A program made the position numbers and the translations under genes. From positions 62,001-126,000 of the forward strand of contig JAFXQK010000010.1 in NCBI GenBank assembly GCA_017527205.1: a stretch of DNA of 64,000 bases. Direction: 5' to 3'. The notes beneath the pieces were generated by a model. That model was not told the origin of the DNA and ran no database searches. It saw only the letters and a program-made list of their open reading frames with translations. Positions 40,540 to 49,060 of this stretch are shown in pieces. Source of the stretch: Lachnospiraceae bacterium. Its GTDB lineage: Bacteria > Bacillota > Clostridia > Lachnospirales > Lachnospiraceae. Every line of letters begins with the position of its first letter. Positions within the stretch are counted from its first letter, which is position 1.

Positions 40540-41445
40540 TCAGTTTTTGTCTATGAGGCTCTGCACTTCGGAGAGGGTCGGGGGCTTAAGCGGCAGGGGG
40601 AAGCGAGAGATCGCAATGGCAGAGCAGGCACTGGCAAAGCGCACGAGCTCGTCATCGTCCATGCCATGCAGCAGGCCATAGGTGCAGCCGGCCTTAAAGG
40701 TATCGCCGGCACCGAGAGTGCTCTTTACTTCGACGGAGAAGGGCTTCATTCGATGAAGCTCGCCCCCCTTTCTTCCATAGAGCATTTCGCCGCCGCCCTG
40801 GGTCAGAATGGTGAGACCTTCAGATTCCTGCATCAGCTGTTCCATGATGGCCTCGGGGGACTGACCTTGATAATGCTGAGAGGTGCATTCCTTCGAAACG
40901 ACGTTGACGGCCGCCTGGCGGTGTAAAGCCGAGGTATGCGGGCAGTCGATGGTGACATAAGGGACGCCAAGATGATGACAAAGCTCCGCGGCCAAAAGGG
41001 TATCTTCGCCAAAGAAGGGATCAATGGCAGCGACCTTACAGCCCGCGATATCCTCTTCCTTCGGGGTGTTCCACCATTTTTTACCGGAGGAGAACAGGGT
41101 TTGGAACCTTCCCATGGGGGAGCGAACGAGTCCTGCGATCACAACATAGTCCATCACGCCTGGATCGTCTTCCATGTATTCTAGCAGGGAGAGATCCACT
41201 TTTTTATTGGCATAAAACTCCTTAAGCATGGGCGCCACCTGCGTACCGATCCAGGTTCCCGCCATTTTTACGGAAACGCCAAGGGAATCGAGAACGGTTG
41301 CTGCCGTGCCCGTTTCACCGCCGGGCAGGAAGTATTGATCCTTGATCTCTGAGTATTCATCTGGCTGAAGAAAGCCGCCCTGTAACAAAAAGGAATGTGT
41401 GCCGAGAATTTGTCCGAATAGATAAGCTTCAGATGTCTGTGCCAT
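40540..41445 (-). CDS. PfkB-family carbohydrate kinase
   Basis: 301 residues with LGVSVKMAGTWIGTQV in the N-terminal half and STLGAGDTFKAGCTYGLL (the PfkB anion hole and catalytic Asp; about 239-256) near the C-terminus. It phosphorylates a sugar or nucleoside with ATP, substrate unknown. Preceded by GGAGG-like AGGAAAACC. It is divergent from the membrane protein gene at 41718. Confidence 0.88.
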   Translation of the reverse strand: MAQTSEAYLFGQILGTHSFLLQGGFLQPDEYSEIKDQYFLPGGETGTAATVLDSLGVSVKMAGTWIGTQVAPMLKEFYANKKVDLSLLEYMEDDPGVMDYVVIAGLVRSPMGRFQTLFSSGKKWWNTPKEEDIAGCKVAAIDPFFGEDTLLAAELCHHLGVPYVTIDCPHTSALHRQAAVNVVSKECTSQHYQGQSPEAIMEQLMQESEGLTILTQGGGEMLYGRKGGELHRMKPFSVEVKSTLGAGDTFKAGCTYGLLHGMDDDELVRFASACSAIAISRFPLPLKPPTLSEVQSLIDKN

Positions 41446-41717
41446 AGGTTTTCCTCCGTTTGAATTTGCGAATTCCTGTTGTTTTTCATTGGATTGTGAA
41501 GATAATTATGATACAATGATTGCGATAACGCGGCACTGGTAAGCAGAAGTTTAGGATCATTCCGTGTCAGCAATGCGCAAAAGCTTGTATGTAGAAATGG
41601 AGCCGCCACTTTCATTATATGTGTGTAAGAAGATGCTGTCAAGGAAGCCCCATCAAGGAAGCGCTTGGGCGAGATCCTCAGAAATCACGGGAGTTAAGGG
41701 AAAAGGAAATAGAGAAC

Positions 41718-43496
41718 ATGAGTAAAAAAAGCGAGGACTTGATCAGAAAGGGGTTATGGCTTCTGACGATCTTAGTCTGCATCAAGAGTATTTTTACGGA
41801 TTTTGGCGCGGACAGTGCCTATCAGGTGGCGATGTCCTACCGTCATTTGCAGGGGGACGCGATGCTTCGGGAAATGTGGGAGCCGCATCAGACCTCTATT
41901 TTTATGAATGATCTGTTGATGGGCTTGTATCATCTTTTCATCCCATCCTATACGGGAGTCGTCATTTATTTACAGCTTTGCGGTACCCTGCTATACGGGT
42001 TTCTCGGATGGCTTACCTATCGCACGGTGAAGGAGGTCACGGGCCCCTTCGTCGGGCAGGCGATCTGGATGTTTTTGCTTGTATTTCGGGCAAAACAGAC
42101 GCCATTCCCGGAATTTGCAAATCTCGAAATCGGGTTTTCCATCCTGAGCTTTTGCCTGTTGCTACGCTTTTTTAAGGCGCAGGAGAAATGGCAGTATCCC
42201 GTTTTGCTTGGGATCACTACCTTTTTACAGGCGCTTTCCTATCCAAGCTGCGTTCTTTGTGCGATTCCGGTGGTTTTTCTGTTCTTTCTAAAGACACAGA
42301 AGAAATGGAGGAATAGCCTGTTATTTCTTGGCACGGCAGGCGTTTGCGGTATTTGTTATTTGGCGTATTTTCTGGTGCGGCTGGGAAGCGAGACCTTTCT
42401 CCTTGCCATTCGGAACATTTTCCTTTCGGACACGCATTCATCGTTTAAGTTCGGCGGGTATTGGACGGGGTTTGGCGTCATGATGGGCGCAGCCCTGGGA
42501 AGCATCCTGATTGCGGCGGTGATCCTTTGGATCATCGGTATGATGCGTAAAAGCGATACAAAACAAGCCGGGAGCAGAAGTACTGCAGGCGGAAATAATG
42601 CAGGCGAAGGAAGCGGCATGGAAGGGAAGGCGGTAGGCGAAGGAAGCGGTGTTTCAGGGAAAGGAGCAGGAGAGGCGAAGCTTACGCTGGGAACGCTTAG
42701 CGTAGGGGTTTTTCTTGTCTTAGAGCTTGTCATGCTGGCGCTCCAGCGTAGGACGGGCATCGACTGGAACTGCAGCATTTACGTACTGCCGGTGATCTTG
42801 ATTCTGCTGGCGGGCTTTGGCTACCGCAAGGCAACGGAGGAGGAGCGAAGAATATGGCTGACGGGCGTTCTTCTTTCGGCAGGATCCTTTTTTGCAACAT
42901 TGCTTTTGACGGATCTTGGCATGATCACGATCACGGCCTATCTCGTACTTGGCGGCGGCGTATCACTCCTTTTGCTTCAGCACGTGATGAAAAATGACAA
43001 ATATGTCATAATGATGCTGCTTTTGCTGGTATTCCTGCACAGGGGACTGGTGGTCTGGGGCATTGCCAATACGAATGACCGCGTTCACGTTCTTTGGGAG
43101 GTTCAAAACATCATCCGCTCAGGACCCGCCGTCGGCGTCGTCTGTGATCACGTGAGCAAGGCGCAGGCGCTTTGGACCATCGAGGATTTTGACGCATATA
43201 TCAAGCCGGACGACAGGGTTTTGTTTGTCGGGGAGGAGCTGATCGATCCGATGGTATTCCTCTATGCAAAGGCAGAGATCAGCAATTATTCCACAATTGA
43301 CACGCCGCAGTACAATGAATGTCTGGAGGAGTATCTTAAGCTGAACCCGGAAAAGGAGCCGACGCTGGTCGCGATTTCGAGCTGGTTTGGTACGCCAAAC
43401 GTCGCGGAGGACACCTGGATCATGCAGTGGGTAAACGCGCGGTATGAACTAGAGGAGGATGCGAGATACTGGAGGTTCTATCGCAGGAAACCTTGA
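41718..43496 (+). CDS. Large multi-pass membrane protein (glycosyltransferase-like or unknown)
   Basis: 592 residues with about eleven hydrophobic segments, the first at about 10-30 and the last near 445-465. A G/S/E-rich low-complexity insert sits in the middle (about 280-315, repeating GEGSG/GKAVG-type units), and a soluble C-terminal part includes YIKPDDRVLFVGEELIDPMVFLYAKAEISNYS. The arrangement resembles lipid-linked sugar transferases, but no catalytic motif is certain. ATG 41718 is chosen (AAAGGAAA upstream) over 41619, because residues before it are not membrane-like. Confidence 0.6.
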   Translation: MSKKSEDLIRKGLWLLTILVCIKSIFTDFGADSAYQVAMSYRHLQGDAMLREMWEPHQTSIFMNDLLMGLYHLFIPSYTGVVIYLQLCGTLLYGFLGWLTYRTVKEVTGPFVGQAIWMFLLVFRAKQTPFPEFANLEIGFSILSFCLLLRFFKAQEKWQYPVLLGITTFLQALSYPSCVLCAIPVVFLFFLKTQKKWRNSLLFLGTAGVCGICYLAYFLVRLGSETFLLAIRNIFLSDTHSSFKFGGYWTGFGVMMGAALGSILIAAVILWIIGMMRKSDTKQAGSRSTAGGNNAGEGSGMEGKAVGEGSGVSGKGAGEAKLTLGTLSVGVFLVLELVMLALQRRTGIDWNCSIYVLPVILILLAGFGYRKATEEERRIWLTGVLLSAGSFFATLLLTDLGMITITAYLVLGGGVSLLLLQHVMKNDKYVIMMLLLLVFLHRGLVVWGIANTNDRVHVLWEVQNIIRSGPAVGVVCDHVSKAQALWTIEDFDAYIKPDDRVLFVGEELIDPMVFLYAKAEISNYSTIDTPQYNECLEEYLKLNPEKEPTLVAISSWFGTPNVAEDTWIMQWVNARYELEEDARYWRFYRRKP

Positions 43497-43522
43497 CGGA
43501 GCGGGGTTGGGGGGCTTATAAT
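43493..43522 (+). promoter_or_regulatory. Promoter of the phosphoribosyltransferase-like gene
   Basis: TTGACG (43493-43498), 18 bases, TATAAT (43517-43522). The -35 box overlaps the stop codon of the membrane protein gene. Confidence 0.6.
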
Positions 43523-43578
43523 ATTATTGCGTGACGTCGGAGGAAGGACAGAAACCGAGACGCAAGGAGGTAAGCGAC

Positions 43579-44217
43579 ATGAAGGAAGGCATAAAGATTA
43601 ATCACAAGACGAAACGGAATATTTCCATGCGGGTGGTGCCCGGACATTTTGTAACCAGCCATTCCCACATTAACTTTTATTTTGACATGACGACGATGAA
43701 GATCCGCAGAAGTGAGGCACAGGCCGTTGCGCAGGCGATTGCGGAGCAGTATTCCTATAGCACGGTCGTTGATACGATCGTATGCATGGACGGATGTGAG
43801 GTTATCGGGGCATATCTTGCGGAGGCTCTTGAAAATGCAGGCATTATGTCCATGAATTCCCATAAGACCATTTATGTCGTTACGCCCGAAATTAACGCAC
43901 AGAATCAGCTGATCTTCCGTGATAACATCCGCAGCGCCATTGAGAATAAGCACGTGCTGCTGCTTCTTGCATCCGCGACTACGGGTAAGACGATTTCTTC
44001 AAGCCTTGAGTGCATTCAGTACTATGGTGGTACGCTGGCAGGCATTTCCGCACTGTTCTCCGCCGTATCCGAGGTGGAAGGGCAGGAGGTTCACTCAATC
44101 TTCAATGCGTCGGACGTGCCGCAGTATTCAACCTATAAATCTCATGAGTGCCCGATGTGCAGAAGCGCTCAGAAAATAGACGCTCTCGTCAATAGCTTCG
44201 GTTATTCAGAGCTGTAA
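43579..44217 (+). CDS. Phosphoribosyltransferase-like protein
   Basis: 212 residues. The order of elements VVDTIVCMDGCEVIGAYLAEAL, then HVLLLLASATTGKTISSSLECIQYYGG, is that of type I phosphoribosyltransferases, with ATTGKT in place of the PRPP loop. The C-terminus has CPMCRSAQKID, a possible zinc pair. Substrate unknown, and orotate or a purine base is possible. ATG 43579 follows AAGGAGG; a GTG at 43531 is open upstream but lacks a site. Confidence 0.8.
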   Translation: MKEGIKINHKTKRNISMRVVPGHFVTSHSHINFYFDMTTMKIRRSEAQAVAQAIAEQYSYSTVVDTIVCMDGCEVIGAYLAEALENAGIMSMNSHKTIYVVTPEINAQNQLIFRDNIRSAIENKHVLLLLASATTGKTISSSLECIQYYGGTLAGISALFSAVSEVEGQEVHSIFNASDVPQYSTYKSHECPMCRSAQKIDALVNSFGYSEL

Positions 44218-44226
44218 AGAAAAAAT

Positions 44227-44267
44227 AACCCACTGGAAGGATTACCATTCCAGTGGGTTTGTTTTTT
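44227..44267. terminator. Bidirectional terminator
   Basis: AACCCACTGGAA pairs exactly with TTCCAGTGGGTT around GGATTACCA, with T's on the right. It separates two convergent genes. Confidence 0.85.
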
Positions 44268-45179
44268 CTAAGCATTTTCGGAGGCTTCATCGGGCTGCTC
44301 GGGCATGGCCTTCATGATCTCGTCAGCCAAAAACTTTGTCATCTCGCATTTTTGGAGAAACTCGTAAATGTTTTTGGAGAGCTGTAAGGGCGTCAGGTCG
44401 ACTACGGTATTTTCGAAATCCTTATCCTGCAGGCACTTTTGCTTTGCATTCTGGAAGCCTTCCTTGGTTCTGCCGTAGCTTACGTCAAACTTTTCGGAGT
44501 TCTCAGAATTTCTCGTAACAACGAAATACTCATATTCATAAATGAATTGGGCAGCGCCGCGCTCGGAAAGATTCAGGGATTGCTTAAGGATGTGCTGGGC
44601 AGCAGTCGCAAGGCGAATGTCATCCTTATGGGCATCATAAACCTTGTCAATCGTCTTATTCAGATCTTTCTCCAGAACCTCCTCAGAGTCCGTCTTCAGG
44701 AAGTTGACGTTGATCGAAACAACATAGTTGGACTGGCCGATTCTGCGAATGTCGCCCTTGTTCAGGACGGAGATGGTCAGCTGACCGCCAAAGGCAAAGG
44801 AAAGCTCCTCGCCAGGGAACAGATTCCGCGCATTTTCCTTATACACGTCAAGCGCTTCCTCTGTCATTTCCTTATCCTTCTTATAGTTGCAAACGGAGTT
44901 AAAGAGGAACTGATAATAGTTGCTCTTGTCCATCGTGCTGCTGACGTAAGCGTCTGCTACGTACTCGTAGGCCTTGTCCGTCTCGTAAAAAGCCATCAGA
45001 TGGATCTCTTTTTCATCACCAAGGTCAGACTTCTTGGCGATCAGAATGAAGTCGCCCGTCTTACAGGTTCTCGTCTCCATGGGCTCCAAGCTGTTACAGC
45101 GATCTGCCAGCTTGGAGATCATGCCTCTTTCGTTTTCGTCCAATAAGGTGATGGCCTTATTTTTGTTTAATCGTAACAT
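44268..45179 (-). CDS. Conserved hypothetical protein (nucleoid- or stress-associated?)
   Basis: 303 soluble residues starting MLRLNKNKAITLLDENERGMISKLADRCNSLEPMETRTCKTGDFILIAKKSDLGDEKEIHLMAF. No family is recognised. It has a charged, alpha/beta-like composition with no membrane segment; the middle (LFPGEELSFAFGGQLTISVLNKGDIRRIGQSNYVVSINVNF) looks like a beta-sheet core. Start ATG at 45179 follows AGAGGGA. It is a single gene with a terminator shared with the upstream convergent gene. Confidence 0.65.
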   Translation of the reverse strand: MLRLNKNKAITLLDENERGMISKLADRCNSLEPMETRTCKTGDFILIAKKSDLGDEKEIHLMAFYETDKAYEYVADAYVSSTMDKSNYYQFLFNSVCNYKKDKEMTEEALDVYKENARNLFPGEELSFAFGGQLTISVLNKGDIRRIGQSNYVVSINVNFLKTDSEEVLEKDLNKTIDKVYDAHKDDIRLATAAQHILKQSLNLSERGAAQFIYEYEYFVVTRNSENSEKFDVSYGRTKEGFQNAKQKCLQDKDFENTVVDLTPLQLSKNIYEFLQKCEMTKFLADEIMKAMPEQPDEASENA

Positions 45180-45337
45180 AAAAATTCCCTCTCAATCCCT
45201 GCCGTCTAAGGCAATTGTTTTTGCTATTTTAGTGCTTGGCAGCCAGTTCCCCCAAAAACTGTCTGTATATACTAATATAAAGCAAAACCCAGCTTTAAGC
45301 AATAACAAAAATTAAGAAATTAAGAAAAAAACTGCTC

Positions 45338-45366
45338 TTTTCATTTGCCGCCTGAAAAGATATAAT
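45338..45366 (+). promoter_or_regulatory. Promoter of the ThuA-TIM gene
   Basis: TTTTCA (45338-45343), 17 bases, TATAAT (45361-45366). The leader is about 105 nt and contains CGGAAATC/GATTTCCG, a short stem at about 45400-45420. Confidence 0.55.
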
Positions 45367-45477
45367 GTAAACATGCAATAGAAAAACAAGCTCAGGCGCA
45401 CGGAAATCTGCGATTTCCGGGCTAAGTGCGAAGCAGAATAAGGCTGCTGCGAAGCAATTACCCTTAGGAGGATCCTT

Positions 45478-47232
45478 ATGATCAAGGTAACGGTATGGAA
45501 TGAAAATCTACATGAACGTCTGCAGGAGGAGATTCGTCAGGTGTATCCGGACGGAATCCATGGCTGTATCGCGGAGTTTTTAAGCTATAACGACGATATT
45601 GCGGTTCACGTGGCAACCTTTGATGAACCGGAGCATGGTCTGACGCAGGAGATCCTTGATGCGACGGACGTTCTTGTCTATTGGAGCCACATGGCACAGG
45701 AGGCGTTTTCCGACGTCGTGGCAGAGAGGATTCGTCAAGCCGTTCTGAATGGCATGGGACTGATCGCCTTACATTCCGCGCATGCCAGCAAGATGATGAA
45801 AAAGCTTCTTGGAACGACGATGACGCTGAAATGGCGGCATGGGGATCGGGAGCGCCTTTTTGTGACGGCTCCGTCACATCCGATTGCCCAGTACATTCCG
45901 GAGTATATTGAGCTGCCCGTAGAGGAAATGTACGGGGAGTATTTTGACATTCCGAAGCCGGATGACGTCGTATTTACGGGCTGGTTTGCTGGAGGGGAGA
46001 TCTTCCGGAGCGGTTGTACATTTACAAGGGGACTGGGCAAGATCTTTTATTTTCAGCCGGGCCATGAGGCCTATCCGACCTATTATGACAAATATATTCA
46101 GAGGATCATCACCAACGCCGTCTACTGGTGCGCGCCCACGCGCCGCCTAAAGCAGCCCATGGATAATCAGGAGGTCAAGATGACGCCGGAGGAAATCAGC
46201 GGATACGCAGCCAAGGCACGCAGGAAGGCTACGGAAGAGCAGGGGAATGTAACAAGCCATGTAATCAGTCATGGAAGTAAGGCGGATGCCGGTTGGGAGA
46301 ATGCGGTCGACGATGGCATGGAGCCTGCGGGTCCCATCAAGCTCTCGATCTTTTATGAGCACCTGCGCGAAGCCATGGAGCAGACGGGAAAGTCCTTGGA
46401 GAAGCTTCTTGCGGAGGCGAAGAAGGCCGGGATCAGCGGCGTTGAGATGGAATTTTCAACGCTGGTGAAGAAGCCGGAGCTACATCGGATCATTCAGAAT
46501 GCGGGGATGGAGATTTCGAATCTTTATCAGTTCTTTGACTTTGGGAACCACTATGCGGCAGGCATGCATGCGGGGCGGAAGATGATCGACACGGCGAAGG
46601 CCATGGGCATTCAACGGGTGATGATCATCCCGGGCTTCCTTGCGCCGGAGCAGGCAAAGGAGCTCACGAAGGCCAGCGGCTCTTTCGAAGAAACAGCTGC
46701 GTACATGGAAGGAATTTCCGAGATTCTTGCGATGCGAGATGCCATTGCGGAGCTGACGGAATATGCGACGGAGCGGGGAATCATGGTCTCCATGGAGGAT
46801 TTTGATGCCTTTGATTCGCCTATTGCAAGGATGAATCCCATCAAGTGGTTTTTGACACAGGTACCGGGACTAAAGCATACCCTGGACATGGGAAATTATG
46901 CCTTCAGCAACGAGAGCGCCGCAGAAGCCTATGAACTTTTTAAGGATCAGATCGGTCACGTGCATTGCAAGGATCGCGGCGAAGAAAAGGAGGAGGATCC
47001 TGAGATTTGGAAGGGCCTCGGCGTTCCCTTCGGCGAGGAACTGGCACATCGCCGCGGCATGAAGCCCGTGCCCGTTGGAGATGGTTACATGCCCATCGCG
47101 GAGCTTGTTAAGAAGCTAAAGGATCAGGGCTATCAGGGCTACATGGCCATCGAGCACTTTGGCGCACCAGACCAGCTTGGATTCATGCTAAAGTCAGCAG
47201 AGTTCATGCGGGAACTACTGAAAGACGATTGA
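45478..47232 (+). CDS. ThuA-like domain fused to a sugar-isomerase TIM barrel
   Basis: 584 residues. Residues 1-225 are ThuA-like (VTVWNENLHE, DVLVYWSHMAQE, GMGLIALHSAHASKMMKKLLG, KIFYFQPGHEAYPTYYD). Residues about 285-584 are a xylose-isomerase-like barrel (KLSIFYEHLREAMEQTGKSLEKLLAEAKKAGISGVEMEF, NLYQFFDFGN, HTLDMGNYAFSN, HVHCKDRGEE, YMAIEHFG). Both modules usually occur as separate proteins in sugar catabolic clusters. A combined role in modified-sugar metabolism is likely, substrate unknown. The ribosome site is TAGGAGG. It probably acts in the cytoplasm. Confidence 0.82.
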   Translation: MIKVTVWNENLHERLQEEIRQVYPDGIHGCIAEFLSYNDDIAVHVATFDEPEHGLTQEILDATDVLVYWSHMAQEAFSDVVAERIRQAVLNGMGLIALHSAHASKMMKKLLGTTMTLKWRHGDRERLFVTAPSHPIAQYIPEYIELPVEEMYGEYFDIPKPDDVVFTGWFAGGEIFRSGCTFTRGLGKIFYFQPGHEAYPTYYDKYIQRIITNAVYWCAPTRRLKQPMDNQEVKMTPEEISGYAAKARRKATEEQGNVTSHVISHGSKADAGWENAVDDGMEPAGPIKLSIFYEHLREAMEQTGKSLEKLLAEAKKAGISGVEMEFSTLVKKPELHRIIQNAGMEISNLYQFFDFGNHYAAGMHAGRKMIDTAKAMGIQRVMIIPGFLAPEQAKELTKASGSFEETAAYMEGISEILAMRDAIAELTEYATERGIMVSMEDFDAFDSPIARMNPIKWFLTQVPGLKHTLDMGNYAFSNESAAEAYELFKDQIGHVHCKDRGEEKEEDPEIWKGLGVPFGEELAHRRGMKPVPVGDGYMPIAELVKKLKDQGYQGYMAIEHFGAPDQLGFMLKSAEFMRELLKDD

Positions 47233-47294
47233 TGAGAAATCAAATAAATGGCGGTTTCTGTAGCAAGCAGAGAAAGAGACAAGAATAAACCACA

Positions 47295-47399
47295 ATATAC
47301 CCGAACGGGTATATAAGTAAACATATATAATAAAATTACACCCGATCAGGTATAATATTGAAAATATTAGTTGAAAATATACCCGAACGGGTGTATATT
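47295..47399 (+). promoter_or_regulatory. hipBST promoter with three operators spaced 41 bp
   Basis: Three inverted repeats share the core ACCCGA-N-C(G/A)GGT: ATATACCCGAACGGGTATAT (47295-47314, perfect), TACACCCGATCAGGTATA (47337-47354, imperfect) and TATACCCGAACGGGTGTA (47378-47395). Their centres are 41 bp apart. A promoter TTGAAA (47371-47376), 17 bases, TATATT (47394-47399) would place the transcript start at about the ATG of hipB, so the mRNA may be leaderless. TATAAT at 47351 is an alternative -10. Confidence 0.75.
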
Positions 47400-47405
47400 T
47401 ATGCC

Positions 47406-47615
47406 ATGAATAAGATAGCAAAGTATGTAAAAACGGAAAGAATAAAAGCTGGTCTGACGCAGGAAGAGTTTGCGCTTAGGTCTGGTTTGGGCTTGCGATT
47501 TGTCAGGGATCTGGAGCAGGGAAAGGAGACCGTGCGGCTTGACAAAGTAAACCAGGCGCTAAGAATGTTTGGCATGGAAACGGTTCCGGGCGAGATGGAC
47601 AGAGAGGATTTGTAA
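47406..47615 (+). CDS. hipB: HipB-type XRE antitoxin of a hipBST operon
   Basis: 69 residues: VKTERIKAGLTQEEFALRSGLGLRFVRDLEQGKETVRLDKVNQALRMFGMETV is an XRE domain of the HipB type. In HipBST systems this protein binds the promoter, while HipS blocks the kinase. No clear ribosome site precedes ATG 47406, consistent with a leaderless transcript. The frame is open to 47358 but that start lies within operators. HipS follows after one base. Confidence 0.85.
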   Translation: MNKIAKYVKTERIKAGLTQEEFALRSGLGLRFVRDLEQGKETVRLDKVNQALRMFGMETVPGEMDREDL

Positions 47616-47616
47616 C

Positions 47617-47937
47617 ATGGCCAGAGAGGGAAAAGTATATGTTCAGGATCAATTTGCCGGTCTGATCAGGGAGACGGATCAAGGTTATGAATTCCTGTAT
47701 GATCAGGATTATCTTGCCAAGGAGAACGCTTTGCCCGTCAGTTTAACATTGCCACTGCGAGAGGAAGCTTATGTTTCAAACACCTTATTTCCCTTTTTTG
47801 ACGGACTGATCCCAGAGGGATGGCTGCTGGACGTGGTGGAGAGAAACTGGAAGTTGGATGGCAGGGATAGGTTTGGACTAATGCTGGTTGCCTGTAGGGA
47901 TTGCATTGGAGACGTTCGCATTGAGGTGACGCAATGA
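47617..47937 (+). CDS. hipS: HipS (HipA N-terminal subdomain as a separate protein)
   Basis: 106 residues: GKVYVQDQFAGLIRETDQGYEFLYDQDYLAKENALPVSLTLPLREEAYVSNTLFPFFDGLIPEGWLLDVVERNWKLD is the N-subdomain 1 of HipA. In the E. coli O127 HipBST system this separate subunit serves as antitoxin to HipT. The stop overlaps the start of hipT (ATGA). The start 47617 has GAGAGGA upstream. Gene order B-S-T is as described for that system. Confidence 0.85.
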   Translation: MAREGKVYVQDQFAGLIRETDQGYEFLYDQDYLAKENALPVSLTLPLREEAYVSNTLFPFFDGLIPEGWLLDVVERNWKLDGRDRFGLMLVACRDCIGDVRIEVTQ

Positions 47938-48914
47938 GATGCTTATGCTGCAATAAAGAAATGACAAATTCGAAGGAATATGAAAGCGGTATTCAGTGGC
48001 ATGAAAGGTGTATTAAGCGCTTTTTTGGTGCCTCAACACTCCCTGAAATCGATATTTCGGAAGAAGCGCTGGTGCAGTTGGCTAATCAGTCGGTAAATCA
48101 GGGACTTACGGTACCTGGCGTGCAGAAAAAGCTATCCTTGCAGTTTGAAAAAAGCGGAAAAAGGCTGAGGCTTACATTGGTGGGATATCCAACAGGATAT
48201 ATATTAAAGCCACAATCAAAGGAGTATGCATGCTTGCCGGAGGCTGAATTCCTGACCATGAAAATGGCAGAAATCGCCGGAATAAAAACCGTTCCCAATG
48301 CGTTGCTTTTCTTTCAGGGAACCTACGCTTACATTACGAAGCGGATTGACAGAGAGGAAAAACAAGTGTATGCCATGGAGGATTTCTGCCAGTTGTCAGG
48401 AAGAATGACGGAGGATAAATACCGTAGCTCTTACGAAAGCTGTGGAAATGTCATACAAAAGTTTTCTCAAAAGGTGGGTCTTGATAAGGCGGAGTTTTTC
48501 TATCGTCTTCTGTTTTGTTTTGTCACCTGTAACTCCGACATGCATCTTAAGAATTTTTCCCTTATTGAGGATCGCCCCGGGAGCAGGAAATTTTCCCTCT
48601 CCGCTGCTTATGACATGTTGCCCGTAAACATGATCATGCTGGCGGACAAGGAACAGACGGCGCTTACCTTAAACGGTAAGAAAAGAAACCTTAGGAAAAA
48701 AGATTTTTTGAAGCTTGCAGAGAACCTAGGGATTACGGAAAAGGTTGCACTTGGGCTCATGAAGCAAATTGTCAAATACAAAGAGCGCTTTGCGGAGGAG
48801 ATCAAGGCATCTTATGTTCCTGACGATTTTAAAGAGAAGTTTCTCTTGGCCATGCAAAAGAGGATGGAAATTTTTGAGGGGCTGATCACGCCTAAAACAG
48901 GGAAAAAGCAATAG
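47934..48914 (+). CDS. hipT: HipT-type kinase toxin with N-terminal zinc-knuckle-like motif
   Basis: 326 residues. The catalytic core shows the ATP-loop VPGVQKKLSLQF (about 60-71), the catalytic loop VTCNSDMHLKNFSL (about 199-212) and AYDMLPV in place of the DxD motif. It lacks the HipA N-subdomain, which is supplied by HipS. The first 30 residues hold CLCCNKEM...HERC, which may bind zinc. HipT kinases phosphorylate tryptophanyl-tRNA synthetase in E. coli; the target here is not known. A terminator follows at 48933. Confidence 0.86.
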   Translation: MRCLCCNKEMTNSKEYESGIQWHERCIKRFFGASTLPEIDISEEALVQLANQSVNQGLTVPGVQKKLSLQFEKSGKRLRLTLVGYPTGYILKPQSKEYACLPEAEFLTMKMAEIAGIKTVPNALLFFQGTYAYITKRIDREEKQVYAMEDFCQLSGRMTEDKYRSSYESCGNVIQKFSQKVGLDKAEFFYRLLFCFVTCNSDMHLKNFSLIEDRPGSRKFSLSAAYDMLPVNMIMLADKEQTALTLNGKKRNLRKKDFLKLAENLGITEKVALGLMKQIVKYKERFAEEIKASYVPDDFKEKFLLAMQKRMEIFEGLITPKTGKKQ

Positions 48915-48932
48915 AAGAAGTATATGTACTTG

Positions 48933-48950
48933 GGCTCCCTTCGGGGAGCC
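48933..48950 (+). terminator. Terminator after hipT
   Basis: GGCTCCC-TTCG-GGGAGCC is a UUCG-type tetraloop hairpin, followed by a moderately T-rich stretch. Confidence 0.75.
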
Positions 48951-48989
48951 TAATTCATTTTAAAATTTAAGATTTGTTAAGAATTATTG

Positions 48990-49022
48990 TTAATTTTGCT
49001 CATTAAGCGCTTAATTTTGTCA
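48990..49022 (+). promoter_or_regulatory. LytTR-like direct repeat, copy 1
   Basis: TTAATTTTG occurs at 48990-48998 and 49011-49019, a 21-bp period, with CATTAAGCG between. The same block (ATTAAGCG, then TAATTTTGTCA) recurs at 50201-50221 in front of agrD. The 21-bp period equals two helical turns and is like AgrA sites in Staphylococcus. Here it lies beyond the 3' end of the XRE gene and points towards it, so it could drive a transcript antisense to that gene. Confidence 0.5.
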
Positions 49023-49060
49023 ATTTACCATTTGATACGGATTTTAAGCTAAAATAACCA

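Noticed and set aside
45380..45470. A riboswitch in front of the ThuA-TIM gene
   Set aside because: Only one short stem is visible and no known aptamer core could be matched.
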